Shown here: piece after piece, positions 1-11,264 of the stretch | Layout: each line of letters opens with the position of its first letter | Position numbering within the stretch: position 1 is the first letter of the stretch | NCBI RefSeq assembly: GCF_035222485.1 | Contig: NC_085924.1 | Span: forward strand, 1,178,001 to 1,242,000 | DNA from: Podospora pseudoanserina | Lineage: Eukaryota > Ascomycota > Sordariomycetes > Sordariales > Podosporaceae | DNA: 64,000 nucleotides | Reading direction: 5' to 3' | Translations under genes and position numbers: made by a program | The notes under the pieces: model-generated | Seen by the model: only the letters and a program-made list of their open reading frames with translations | What the model was told of the DNA's origin: nothing | Databases searched by the model: none

Positions 1-28
1 ATACCTTCCCGCCACTCATGATCCCAAT

Positions 29-370
29 CTAGCACCGCACCTGCGTAACAAAAGCCCCATTGTAATTCACCTGCCTGTTGGGAACAATAGCAGCGCCCAC
101 GGCAGTATTCCCGTTGAAAGCCTGGCAACGGGCGTTACTCGGTCCGCTGACGATAAGGGCCGAGAAGAGGGGGCCATTGCGGTTGAAGACGCCGCCTCCG
201 GCGCGGATTTCGCGCTGGATGAAGGTGGTTTGGCGCTCGATCTCGAACTGGACCCGGACGACGGATTGGCGGGCCTCGAGGGCGGGCTCAACCTCGGCCG
301 CTGGGGCAGGAGCGGGAGCCGCGGTGGCGAGGGTGATGAGGAGGGTGGTGAGGAGGTTTTTGAGCTGCAT
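29..370 (-). CDS. Small secreted protein, 113 aa, unknown function
   Basis: Single-exon ORF with its ATG at 370 on the minus strand and a TAG at 29-31. The N-terminus is MQLKNLLTTLLITLATAAP, a clear signal peptide with a hydrophobic core of about 13 residues and an Ala-rich cleavage zone. It is followed by an Ala/Pro-rich propeptide that ends in ...LEARQ, a possible processing site. The mature part, about 75 residues, has only two cysteines, one mid-domain (NARCQAF) and one as the last residue (TQVRC), which could form one disulfide. The frame is open upstream to 619, but that extension lacks protein-like character, so the ATG before the signal peptide was chosen. I do not recognise a family; it is probably extracellular. 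An effector or wall-associated role is only a guess. Confidence 0.7.
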   Translation of the reverse strand: MQLKNLLTTLLITLATAAPAPAPAAEVEPALEARQSVVRVQFEIERQTTFIQREIRAGGGVFNRNGPLFSALIVSGPSNARCQAFNGNTAVGAAIVPNRQVNYNGAFVTQVRC

Positions 371-1711
371 TTTGATAGTTGGAGGTGGTAGTTTGGTTGG
401 CTGGGTTACGGAAGTTGGAAGAGGATGTTGACAGGAATAGTGATGGTGGTGAGGATGGAGGGAGGGTTGAGTACAAGTCAATGGTGAGTTATATACTTGC
501 CATCCAGCTTGTGCTCGGCAAGACATTTTTAGGATGCTATACGAGTCATACCAAGAGACTGTTGACACATGTAGACATCGCCTCATCACCGGAAGAGGAA
601 GGACCCGAGCTTGTGTCATTGTCGTTGGCTCTCGTTGAGTAACCGGTTCGACATGAATAGCATCAAGACCTTACGCGTCGTCGGAGTAGACACTAGCAAA
701 AAATGATGCCAAGCATCCTTTTGGCAGTGTCCATAAGGTAGGTGATCTCGATCATGATTCGCCAGTGACCATTATTCGCAAGAGGACACAAGAGAGCATG
801 TTTATCTGAGGTCAGACCAACAGTCATGGTGTTGGTGCTGGTCGTCGTCAAAACTATTGCAATAGGCTTACCGTGTTATATTGGACCCAGAGTTTAGTTC
901 CTGACAAACAGTCCCTGATTTTCGCTGCGCTTCCGGACAACCTATAAGCAGATGACGCCACCTAAAATCGACCTGTAATATTCCCGTTTTCCATTTATGG
1001 TGGGTATTTTAGTTGGTATAAGATGGAGCCTTGCATCTCTTCGGTCAACCTTCGGAGAGAAAGTGGCTCGTTGTCAGACAACATGTCAGCTCCACTCTAA
1101 ACTTGGCATCATTGCATTCCCTTGGGACCTCGGATGGTAAGCACTCCGCATTCCGTCATCCTTCTTGTGACACAGTGCCAGACAGGTCATAATGGGGGCC
1201 AGAGGCAAAATAAATAAGGCATCCACCCATGGCACCTACTGGTAGTGAAACAACCGAAACTGGCAGTAAGGAACGGCTTGACTGGATGAAGCAATCGCAG
1301 AGAATATCAGGCTTCTCAACCAAATATCTGAACATGTAATCTAGAGCATAGATACTTGGGCTTTTGCTAAGACTATTCTCACCCACTCTCGTAACATGTT
1401 CTGGATGTGTTGTAAATTCAATAGATATGCGCTGATCTCACATTCCAGCTCTGTGGTTACACGGCAGCTGACTACCAAGCACCTCGAATGGAAGTAGCAT
1501 ACCTCCGTAAGGCGCTAACCTTGAGTGAAAACTTTGTGCGGTCACTATTCAAAGCAGAAAACCACCAGGTAAACACTTCAGAACGAGGCGTGATAGGCAT
1601 GATAAGTGACCCCTGTTTCTCAAAACATTATTACTTTTAGCACTGGCCCTGATGGAAGCGAGGCATAGTACTGTTTAGGTAGGTAAGATAAGCAACAAGT
1701 CTGTCCAGGCA
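371..1711. other. Intergenic, no gene seen
   Basis: About 1.3 kb of ordinary base composition. It contains the presumed promoter of the minus-strand secreted protein gene at its left end. The short ORFs in it have no recognisable protein character. Confidence 0.5.
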
Positions 1712-2042
1712 CAGGGGGGTCGATGAGCTAAGTGGGCCAAATTTTTGCGTGAGCCAAGTTAAGCTCGGGGTAGGCTCGATATACCGACTTACAAAAGCGT
1801 GTAGGGTCTTTTATTCTAATACAAATACTGATGATAGTTAGGTTTATAGTAGTGAAGGTATTAATTAACCCCTGTATGTTGCCAAGAATCTGGCCGGAAA
1901 AACTACCGGAAGGTTTACAAGCCTGTGAGCCAAGTCAAGCCGGCAATGACCTCAAGTTAAGTAAGTTCAGGTCCTGGGCGGCAAGTCAAGTCAAGTCACG
2001 CCAAAGGCTGGCTTGACTGGGCTTGGCTCATCGACCACCCTG
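1712..2042. mobile_element. hAT-type MITE, 331 bp (copy 1)
   Basis: The ends are inverted repeats: left CAGGGGGGTCGATGAGC, right reading inward on the other strand CAGGGTGGTCGATGAGC. The element is bounded by an 8 bp duplication, tccaggca at 1704-1711 and cccaggca at 2043-2050 (7 of 8 match). CAGGG termini with an 8 bp duplication are the standard signature of the hAT superfamily. There is no coding capacity, so it would have moved with a transposase from elsewhere. The subterminal parts contain repeated AGCCAAGTCAAG-like motifs, possible transposase-binding sites. An internal core with GGCCGGAAAA and CCGGAAG is shared with the element at 17358-17801, which marks the two as relatives. Confidence 0.8.
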
Positions 2043-2092
2043 CCCAGGCATTTCAAACTGCATATCATTGATTGCAATGAGCTAGCCAGACC

Positions 2093-4232
2093 TTAAACTA
2101 GCCTGATATTTTGAGCAATCACCACCCCACGAGGATCCACCTTCATCTTCTCAAAAAGTTCACCTTGCATCCAGTTGTGTACGTGTGCCCTGTCCAACCC
2201 AGCTGTAAGACACCCTATCTGCACTTGTGCTGACTTGTCGAATGATACGTAAGGTGTTGAATCCGAACAGCATGTCGACCTTATCCCCTTTTTCTGCGTC
2301 CTTCGCGCAAAGTCCAAAAATCCGTGGACCCAAAGGTCAATCCTTGTAATCCAAGCTCCGAGCAAGTGAAAAACAGCCGGGAATGGCATGTTTGAGCCAT
2401 TCTAACTCGAAAAGGGTTCCACCACCCATTGATTTGCGCCCTGAGCTCGGGGCTCGCAAATGACCCAAAAGAGAGTGTATCTGTCCCCGCACTGGAGCCA
2501 GAAATCGTTGATGGAGTTCGAAATCTGGGATGGATAAATTGCGAACCTTAGCCTTGACGGAGTCTTGTCGCGAGTGATCGTTTGTATACTCCCAATAGAG
2601 CATCATGTGTTTTGCGTCAGAATCAGCAACACCAGCCATACGGGCCCATCTTTTAACGGGCTAGAAGCTAGTGTACTGGGTTGTCGTCCATGGTGGTCTT
2701 GGGATTGCTCAGCCGGTCCCCTCGATCGTGAATCTCGCTGACCTTATTGATTACACCTGCCACGTGCCCAAACAAGTGCAGCGTTTCGTTCTCGATACTG
2801 ACGGAACCACGAAGCGGGATCCAAAATCCACCGACACGGTGGCGGGTAACACCTTGTTCCTGCCCCAAAGGTTTAATTGGCGAGACATCAACCTGAGAAA
2901 TTTCCGGTCGTCATTACCAAAGTATAAACGTGGTATCTATGAAGGCATCACGTCACCGCCATCCGTGCCATATGCTCGCGGGAGGAAACCCAGTCCTCCC
3001 CGAGCATTGAGATCACCGGCGACGACGTAAATGGAGGTCAAGAAGATGGCCATATTCATCATATGACACCGTGGGTAGAGGACGCGGAATATTTTGAAAG
3101 CTTTCGGCAACCGTAATAGCGCATATACTCTGTTTCTCTCGTCGGTTGCCTTGAACGTTCGGAAGAAGCACACGAGATCATAAAGTTTCTGATGATCAAG
3201 TTCGCGTTTCAGGATCTTCTCCCTGAGCGGCTCCTTACATAATGAGGCTGGGGCCAAACTGGCCTTGCCCCCGAAGACAGACCCGACTTTGACAATGTGC
3301 TTAGCTGCGGCCCAGATTCGCCAGAAGAACTCGAGATCCTTTAAAAACAGTGGATTGATCAAAAACTGATTTCGGGAGATGAAGATAGAGCTATAGAGGA
3401 GATCAACCCAGTCCAGTTGATGAGAACCATAGTAGACCAGAATTTGCTTTACCATCGCCACCTCCTGAATGATCCAAACTCGCGAGAACCAAGGCCGTGA
3501 GATCAATCCCAAAAGGGCAAACCACGGGGTGCCATACGTCGTTATGGACTTGATCCAGGCAACCAAATCCGTGGTAACCTTCTGTTCTTCCAGCCAGGGA
3601 GTGATCTTTTCGAGCATCGCCTCAACCAAGCCGAGCGCTAACTTGCCCTCAGATTCTTTTTCTTTTCTAACCCATGCAATGACATCAGTTGCCGATTGAT
3701 ATACGTTTTGCATAATTGAGACTTGATATTCGCGCTCCTCCTTGTCGTTCTGGTTGATGCATATTGCGTCTATCCAGATCCTGAGTGGTTCAGTAGGGAG
3801 ACGCAAGCGCAGTAGGATTTCATATAAGTTCTCGCGGACTGAAAGTTTGACGCCATTCAAAAAGACGCGAAATGTCGGCTTCTCATCGCCCCAGGCATAG
3901 GAGAGGCATATGTAATCGCCAACTTTGTCAAGCGGTGTAGGATGTGGTTGAAGCCGGATATCTTCAGTTTGGTTGGATGTCCACGGTTGGATGTCGAGAA
4001 GACGAATTTGCGTGTGGTTTCCGTTGAAGGGGAGTGTACGGGCAAAAGGCCCATTTTCCTGGGTCCCACTGGTAGGCCGGGAGCCAACAAAAAACCTTTT
4101 GGAGGGGAAGGTGGGAGGTAATAAGGGGATATAACTACAGCAGATGAAGATTGCGTTTCTGCACTGGCTCTGACAAATTTCTCCTTGTTTTTCACCAAGA
4201 CGAAAAACAGAACGCCATACTCCATGCTCCAT
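2093..4232 (-). pseudogene. HET-domain (heterokaryon incompatibility) protein, decayed
   Basis: The frame reading 4289 to 2937 encodes a HET domain (PF06985 type). It has the LDIQPW lead, the YICLSYAWGD core, the WIDAICINQND block and the later TDERNRVYALL block. These proteins normally trigger death of fused cells after non-self recognition. Here the frame meets a TAG at 2934-2936, where related proteins carry a Trp (MPSW). Homologous text goes on in other frames: 2868-2668 (RHRVGGFWIPLRGSVSIENE), 2639-2337 and 2389-2093, where AHVHNWMQGELFE resembles the usual C-terminal end (AYVHG-MDGE) of the family. At least one stop and three frame changes are therefore present. No convincing ATG lies just before the domain; the sequence upstream is a short tandem repeat. 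Introns could explain part of the frame switching, but the stop argues for a dead gene. Confidence 0.75.
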
Positions 4233-4315
4233 ACTCCATACTCCATACTCCAGACCCCAAACGCGAACCGCGAAACGCCAAAAAGCCAAACCAGCGTCTC
4301 TGCATTGGCTCTGAC
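4153..4315. repeat. 22 bp direct repeat pair flanking a tandem ACTCCAT array
   Basis: Two copies of a 22-mer differing at two C/T positions lie at 4153-4174 and 4294-4315 (gcgtYtctgcaYtggctctg). Between them, 4214-4252 carries a short tandem array of CCATACT/CCATGCT units. The pair sits at the lost 5' end of the HET gene and may be tied to loss of its start. Confidence 0.6.
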
Positions 4316-4382
4316 GGTCTGACCTGGCCCCCCACCCCTATCCCTCACCAAAGTGAAGGACGGAGGATGAAGAGGTCAGCGT

Positions 4383-5579
4383 TCAGTGTTCCCAGGTGAC
4401 ACCACGAGGAGGTTGCAGAATCCGACTTTGCCACCCATCTCGAAAAGTGCTAGCACATCGTGTCAAGATTGTGGGTAGCGATGGCTGTAGGTGATGTCGA
4501 TCGTAGTCGACGAGGGTTGTTGCCGATGAGAGCTGTTAGTGGTGACGATAGTAGGTGGTGGCAATTGGTGACGGTTGTCGGTGATGGCGATTGTGAGTGA
4601 TGATAATTGTAGCTAGGTCATGCTGAATTGACGAGGTGGAATCATGGGTTGATGTTACTTGGAGCCGAGAAGATCCAAGTAATAACTAACAGGATGACGA
4701 GGGTCGCGGTAGGCTGGGAGCGAGGGTAGTCGAGGATAGGACGAAAGCCGACGGCTATGGAGAGAAAGATTGAAGGAAAGAGTGATTGGGCTAGTGAACG
4801 AGAGTGTTGAGTTCGGGAACCTAGCCAGTTGATGTCAAGCATGTGATTGAACTTGTGAGATTGGCTGAGAAAAGAACAGAGGTGCTCAGAAAGAGCGTGC
4901 AGTGGGATATTTATACATGAAGAGCAGGAGACTTATCTACCAAGAGCCCAGAAATCAGGCTGGCCTTAGTGTAACCGTATAATCCACCCTGTTACTCTAT
5001 CAAGTCTTGCATGCCTCCACATACGGGGCCGGGAAGGGACAGGAAATGCAAAGTTTATGGGGGGTGGTCTCTTCCACGAAATTGAGGAAGCCACAGCTGA
5101 GTCTCCAACTGCATATGTCCAAGGCGTTACAACAGTACCCATTTAGCACTGTAAATTCTAATTTGGTGACAGTGCCCAATGCTCCACATAACGGTTGGTC
5201 ACGATAAGGTAATGCTCTTGACATAGCTCACTGATGTTGTAAGTGGGGCTCGAGATATGGAAACAGACCCAACTTTATCCTCCGGTGAACCTTTGAGTAT
5301 GTACATGATTATTGATTCGCCACCCAGGATGTGTTTAGTTCTGTAGCGCATACACTATGAAGGACCCCTCTGTGTCCATGATCAACAGGCAGCGTCAGGA
5401 CATCCTTCCATGGTTTGACGACTGAACTGGCTTTGATCGAGACCACTTAGCCAAGGAGTTTATGAGTCAGATTCCAAAATCTTCAGAAATAACTGAGGTT
5501 CGCATCGTCAGAGATCCTCCCGCCAGCCAACATGCATTGATCTTCCCTTGCTACCAACTCCAAATCTTGTAGATACCAT
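4383..5579. other. Intergenic, no gene seen
   Basis: About 1.2 kb between the HET pseudogene and P450nor. 4480-4620 is rich in GTGG/GATGG-type simple sequence. No ORF here shows protein character. Confidence 0.5.
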
Positions 5580-7230
5580 CTACCAACTCACGGGCAACTT
5601 CACAATCCCCACGTCCCGATCCAAAGGCGTGTACTGAATCTCGTCGATTGGCTTCGCCAGCTTCAAGCTCGGAATTCTATCAAACAGCGTGGCTTTCCAC
5701 ATGTTATCAGCCAAACACGTGCAACTCACACCGTACACACGAGAACCTCGAAACTTACCAAACACAGTCATCAGCTCAGTTTTTGCCAGATGCTCCCCGA
5801 TACACCGGTGTGGGCCAAACCCAAACCCGAGGGCACATTCCTGTCCCCACTTGCGGTGCATGTCGAATCTTTCGGGGTCCGAGAAAATGTCTTCATCTCT
5901 ATTGGCTGATTGGTTCGAGGCGATGATGCCCTCTCCGGCGCGGATGATCTGTTGAGAATTTCATCAGCCATGGCGCCTTCTAGCCAAGGTTTTGGACTGA
6001 CCTACCTTGCCACCAATCTCCACATCCTCCTTAGCAGTCCTCTTCATGGCCATGGCAGACGCAGTATGGTACCGGCACAGCTCCTCAACAAACGGACCCG
6101 CCCACTTCTCTGGGTCGGCCTTGAGCTCAGCAAGCTGGTCAGGGTTCTGGAAGAGGGTTACCACGCCCTTTGACGCATGGTTAGCTTTGCCACTGGCACA
6201 TGGATACAAGAACAGCAGCATACCAAAGCAATCATGTTCACCATCGTAGCATTCCCAGCAACAAGCAGCAAAAACGCCATTTGCACCGCATCTTCCTTGC
6301 TCAGATTCCCAGTCTTGACTTGCTCTGTCACCAGCCTGCTGACGAGGTCATCTTGAGGGGACTCAAGACGCTTCTCAACGAGTTGGGTGAGGTACTTGAG
6401 GAGCTCTCTGAAGTCACATGTCAGCTTGCCAGTCGGGCTTGTCCGAGATTAGATACTACGGACTGTGCGGCACCAGATGCTTCTCTGGCCGTTGAGCTAC
6501 CGTTTGTGCGGATGGCATTTTGTTGGGTCAAAAACTCGAGGTCCTCAAAAGGGACTCCGAGGATGGTGTAGATCATCTGAGCCTGTTAGCGGCTAACTGG
6601 AGGGCTATCAGTCAGCTCTTGGGAAACTTACGTAAGATGGGACAGGCAAAGCGAACTCCTGAACCAGATCCATCGGGCCAGAGGAGCACCCCTTGCTTTT
6701 CATCTTGTCAAGCAAATCCGTGACTGTCTTGGTGATGTAGGGCTTCAAAGAGTTGATGTGCTCTGTCGTGAAGGCGAATTCGACCATGCCACTGTCCCAG
6801 CTTGTCAGTTCAAACCCCCGAATGTGTTGACAATGTCAACATACCGATACTTGGTATGCTCCGGGGGATCCATATCCACAAAGGTAGGTCTCTGCTTCGC
6901 AGCGAGCTTCCCATTGGCATTCAGCTCCGGGAAGCCAGGGCGTCTTCTTTCCTTTGACAGCCGCTGATCAGTAGCCACCTGGCAAACATCCTTGTACTTT
7001 GTCACCAGCCACGCCGGTGACCCATCAAACAGCTTCACCTTCGACACCGGATCCGTCTTCCTCAACTTGGCAAACTCAGCTGGAGGATCAAGTCCGGAGG
7101 CCCTTTTAAAGGGGAAACCGGGCATATCGACCGCTCCCATGGTGGCTAAACTGCGTTTGAGAAAGTGGAGGGTGGTGGTTCGGAATGGTGGCTGGGAGAG
7201 ACGGGGCGTTTGGGTGAGGATGGCGGTCAT
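5580..7230 (-). CDS. Cytochrome P450 nitric oxide reductase (P450nor, CYP55 family)
   Basis: P450nor reduces nitric oxide to nitrous oxide using NAD(P)H directly, the last step of fungal denitrification. By eye the gene has seven exons: 7230-6845, 6791-6632, 6576-6464, 6407-6224, 6167-6006, 5948-5759 and 5692-5580. The six introns are 53-66 bp, all GT-AG and in consistent phase, giving 435 aa. Family marks: [19 protein letters not shown] and [11 protein letters not shown] near the N-terminus, the I-helix AGNATMVN at 270-277 (P450nor-specific, lacking the usual acid-Thr pair), and the heme loop [12 protein letters not shown] with Cys384. The first 30 residues ([20 protein letters not shown]...) are basic and hydroxylated like a mitochondrial presequence; Met31 (MGAVDMPGF) would start a 405 aa cytosolic form, close to the usual 403. 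Intron 3 uses a GTCCGT donor. All key residues are intact. Confidence 0.93.
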
Positions 7231-7605
7231 TTTTGAACTGGTATGCACCGAAAAAATGGGGTGGCTGATTGTGTTGGTATCACCCCAAATGTTAATTGAC
7301 CATGGATCATTGTTATAAAGCATGGATACGTCATCTGCTCGTCAAATCGAACGCATCGCAGGTGTAGTGGAGAAATGTCTTCATTGGATGGTTTATCTGA
7401 TGCTGTGGTGATGAAGTGATCCGCTATCTGATGCTCAGGCTTCTGCAGAGTCGGCATCCTGCGGCCACGGCGGCTGGAATTAGTTGTAATAGGCTCCAAA
7501 CCGAAGCTCTCCCCGCCAAGGACAATCTGCTGCTTGGTTGCTCTGTAATTCCGCAATGTCCACTGCTATCTTGAGCTTCCTGTGCGAACTGATCTTCCTC
7601 CACCT

Positions 7606-8610
7606 TCAATCCCTTTGTTTCATCGCCTGCTTGATTTTCGCCCTCAGGGTGCGTTGTCTCTCCATGACTTTGGTCTTCCAAGCTGGTGTATTTTCTTCTC
7701 GGGCAAAGTGATCTCGAAGTTTCTGTTCCAAATCCGGCGGGAGTAGTTGATTCGGTGCCAATTTTGTTTTCCATTTTTTTAGCTGCCGAAGCGTCCCCAT
7801 ACGGTTCCTGGCAATGCGGCTAGCGGCCGCGAGGTTGTTTGATTTGGAAAACCGGGATAGAACGTCCCAGGCCTGCAGGGTTCTTGCATCGTGGATGAAA
7901 TGAGCCAGCGTATAGAAGGGTTCGATAGGGATTGATGTCCTGCCAATATAAAGATCAATTCCTTTGACCATACCGATTGTCTGCAGCGTTGTCCATCGGT
8001 CTCTCCAGATTGAGTTGCAGAGCAGCTCCAAGCAGCGCTCAAACACAGATTTTGCTTCTTTTGAGGGCTCTGGCAGAGAGAATAATCGTAGGATGGACGC
8101 ATATTGTTTTCGAAAAGCGTCTTTGTCTTGTGGGCGGGCCGCGGTGTTAACAGCCAAAGCGTGCATTTCCCGGAGTGTTTTGGCGACTTGCTCTAGATCC
8201 CATCGTTTCGGCGGCTTTCCCATGAAACCTCTCACGTTATTAGCCCTGGTAACGAGGTCGTTCTGCTGTAGGTCGTAACTTTTGGCCTCGTCAGGTTGAT
8301 GAGGGTTGATGCAAAGGGGTCGAAGGAAGAACATCTGCTCCTTGGTCTCATGGCGCATATATCGCAGATAGTGTTCGATCTCGAACTGCAACTTGGCCTC
8401 GTTACCATTAAGGACAATTGGCCGCGTCTTTTTCTTGGTCTGCACTGGGGGAATGAGAAAATCGTAAGTGGGATGGGTTATTGGTAGGTCGTGCAGGCTG
8501 CAATGGAGAGGACTGAGAGGGTCGTTTGACGGGTTAACCAGAAGAAACCGCGCAATTCCTCTCAACGGGATGTTCTGGTAAACGAATTCTTTTGCCCGCA
8601 GCACAACCAT
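7606..8610 (-). CDS. Conserved-looking fungal protein, 334 aa, unknown
   Basis: Single-exon ORF from an ATG at 8608-8610 to a stop at 7606. The product is basic, hydrophilic and without signal peptide or membrane segments. The N-terminal third holds an ordered-looking part (VVLRAKEFVYQNIPLRGIAR, later YDFLIPPVQTKKKTRPIVL). The C-terminal 70 residues are rich in Lys/Arg and predicted helix (LRQLKKWKTKL, WKTKVMERQRTLRAKIKQAM), probably coiled or nucleic-acid or ribosome associated; that is inference. I do not recognise the family. The gene lies tandem to P450nor on the same strand with a gap of about 375 bp. The intact frame over 1 kb and natural composition support a real gene. Confidence 0.75.
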   Translation of the reverse strand: MVVLRAKEFVYQNIPLRGIARFLLVNPSNDPLSPLHCSLHDLPITHPTYDFLIPPVQTKKKTRPIVLNGNEAKLQFEIEHYLRYMRHETKEQMFFLRPLCINPHQPDEAKSYDLQQNDLVTRANNVRGFMGKPPKRWDLEQVAKTLREMHALAVNTAARPQDKDAFRKQYASILRLFSLPEPSKEAKSVFERCLELLCNSIWRDRWTTLQTIGMVKGIDLYIGRTSIPIEPFYTLAHFIHDARTLQAWDVLSRFSKSNNLAAASRIARNRMGTLRQLKKWKTKLAPNQLLPPDLEQKLRDHFAREENTPAWKTKVMERQRTLRAKIKQAMKQRD

Positions 8611-9459
8611 ACTGTTGATGTGATTAGATTGTTGAGTGCCGGGGGTTGTGCTTTAGCAATTCTTGTGCTCCGAAAAGATTGCACCGATGAGAGCCGAGGC
8701 GAGGCGCTCGGGCCACATTACAGCACCACAAAATATACCCCAGATGCCACCTCTTCAACATGCCTACTTTGTGTAAACGGCAGGCTTAAAGGCCTGCTCC
8801 ACATTAGACGACCGTCGACGCACCATTGTTAGCCATCCGCTGCATTTTTCCCACTGTCTCCGCTGTTTGACTTCTCTCTCGATGGGACAATTGTGTATCA
8901 ATCCAGCAGAGAGCTTCTTGTTTTGAAGAACGTGGAATGTATTGGCGATGGTACCCTTGACTGCTCGGAGGTCATTCTGCCCTTGAAAGGCGTCTTGATC
9001 TTCCGTTGTTTCTACCACCTTCCAGAATGCCCATCACCCTTATGACCACTGATATGCTGGTTATCTTCACGTTTCCTATCATGATGAACCATCAGTGGCC
9101 TCAAAGACCCACACCGGCCCAAAAAACCACCATGTCAGCCTCAACCAAAACACGCGGCGTAGCACACCTCCTGGCCCCAACCCATGAGCCAAGCCAACCC
9201 AGACCACCCTCAACACTACAACCACAATCTTATCCCCGGAGATCATGATTCACAGAACCACGGATGTCAATCCTCTGCAAATCCATTCACCACCATCGAG
9301 AATCACAGTCTCGACCTGAACCACCAACCGCTCTTCTCCACCATCATCGCGATGCCCCATTCTGCTCAAAGTCTTCTTAACCCAGCATGTCCTCCAAACC
9401 TCAAATCCAATCATGTCAATCCCCAAAGATAGCCCATTCTTCAAAATATAATCGCCAAA
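8611..9459. other. Intergenic between divergent genes
   Basis: 850 bp shared upstream region of the minus-strand gene ending at 8610 and the plus-strand gene starting at 9460. 9100-9480 is rich in CCA/CAACC on the plus strand, typical of a fungal pyrimidine-rich promoter or leader. No further gene seen. Confidence 0.5.
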
Positions 9460-10034
9460 ATGCCACCACAACCCCTTCCCCCGCCATTCCCCAGCACCCT
9501 CGCCCGCCGGAGAACAACCCGCCAACTAGGCTTTTCCTCCGTCCAATCCTTTACAGAATGGGAAGAAGCGCTCGTCTTAGACCACCTCTCGGCATTTATA
9601 TGCGATTATCTCGCCCTCGGACTCACTGTTGTCCCTCGCAAAGGGAATGCCTTCATCCAGTTTGTAGACTTGGACAATGCGGTAAAACGTCGGATCCAAC
9701 AGCTGGAGGATGGTGATTTTATGGAAGCGTATAATCCTGATAAATCCGATTGTGAGTACCACAGTGCAGTGTAGAGAGAACGGGACTGACTGAAGACGCA
9801 GGGACAGCAAGGGATCATTATAAACAGTTCATTGTTAGTATTGTTGCCGAAGATAAATGGTACGGGGAGAATGGGGATGAGACGGCGGAATTGTATAAAC
9901 GGGGATGGGACGGGGCAAAGTTGACGAGGAAGATGTTTCGGTTGCTGGAGTTTTTGATACAAGAGTGGAAAGATGGGGCGGGGGCGGAGGATGTGGTTGA
10001 GGGGGCGGTGAGGAGGAAGATGATAGGCAGGTGA
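9460..10034 (+). CDS. Small two-exon protein, 174 aa, unknown
   Basis: Exon 1 is 9460-9751 and exon 2 is 9802-10034, joined across a 50 bp intron with GTGAGT donor and CAG acceptor; the split codon is T|GG (Trp). The product has a proline-rich N-terminus (MPPQPLPPPFP), a central acidic amphipathic region (FTEWEEALVLDHLSAFICDY) and a C-terminal helical part (KLTRKMFRLLEFLIQEWKDG). No signal peptide, membrane helix or cysteine framework is visible. I do not recognise it. Splice phase that restores a protein-like frame up to a TGA is the main support that this is a gene. Confidence 0.65.
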
Positions 10035-10384
10035 TTTACGATTGTTTTGCGTTGTGTTAGCGGGCAGCATTGGCGGTGGCGTTTTTGGGGGGCTTGTTGC
10101 ATTTTCAGCGTGTGGGGTTGGGGCGTTCAATGTATGTAGCGAGTGCAATTCAAAAGCACTTGGTCAGTCTTGCTCGGTAGGTCGGGTACAAATAGAAACA
10201 AGAAGAGAAAGACACTAGATCACATGATACCATTCTAGCAGGGACGAGAGAATGGAGAGTCCATCGTGTTTTTTCTTTGCTTGCTTCACCCTCCACTCAC
10301 CAAGAAAATCCTCTGCCACTTTGTCTCTCTCCAAAATGCAGTCGAGTCAATGTTTCTTAGAATCGTGGCAGATTCAACAGTTGG

Positions 10385-10736
10385 TTACAACCCACCATCC
10401 ATGTCAGGTGCCGGCTGATATTCCCTCGCGCCGTGGTAAGCGTCCCCATGTTCATCTTTGAACCATATCTCCCCGTCACCATTGCCCAATTCCATTCGAT
10501 ACCCAGCAGGTTGAGGTGCATTGCACAGTGCACGGACAGCCGGAAACAGTGTCATTTGCTGCCTTCTGAATTCCATGGAGATAATCTCGGTAGAAAAAAG
10601 TTATTTTATCGAAAGGTGTTTCTAGGCGTCCGTCATCATAGATTCGATAGGATTGTTGAAGTTGTTGGGAGCTCACGTCCGAGCTGGCAATCGGCATACA
10701 AATACCATCTACCCCCTGAAGCGGAAGTTGTCCCAA
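10385..10736 (-). pseudogene. Possible gene remnant, two frames, unknown
   Basis: Two overlapping minus-strand frames each carry part of what reads like one protein. The frame from 10736 gives RIYDDGRLETPFDKITFFYRD; the frame from 10576 continues with LFPAVRALCNAPQPAGYR and ends PAPDMDGGL before a stop. A frameshift or an unrecognised intron would join them. I cannot name the family. Weakly supported. Confidence 0.3.
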
Positions 10737-11264
10737 GTCCTACCGGAAGTCTTCGTAAAGACACTTCGTGCGATTAAGTCTTTGTTCACATATTATGTCT
10801 TCGTAACCATCAAGGTACTCATGCCGAGCCTAGAGTTCATCCCGTCGTCGAGAACTGACCAAGTTAAGTGCAACTAAGCGACAAGAAGGCAATGGTACGT
10901 CTGCTTTTGCTGCACGTACACAGTCGCATCCGCCATGCCTTCTTCTCTCCTGCCACCTCACAAGAATCAAGACTTGTCAAAATTTTGGTCGTTCATTGAG
11001 GTTGGGCTTTGCAGCCCTGGTTGCGCTCAGACTCGCATTCATTGGGCCGCAAGCGCGAGCAGTCAACCGGACACGCAGCCGAAGCACACCCAGACTTAGA
11101 CCCAGACCCAGACCCAAAGCCACAGCGGACATCTCCACGACCTATAGAAGACACATTTGGTGAGCCAGCGATTGGCATCGGCGCCCATCAACACACTGAC
11201 CGAAGGAAGGGCGCTGGCCAAAGGAGCAGGACTGGCCGGAGGAGACCTCAACGACAGATTTTGC

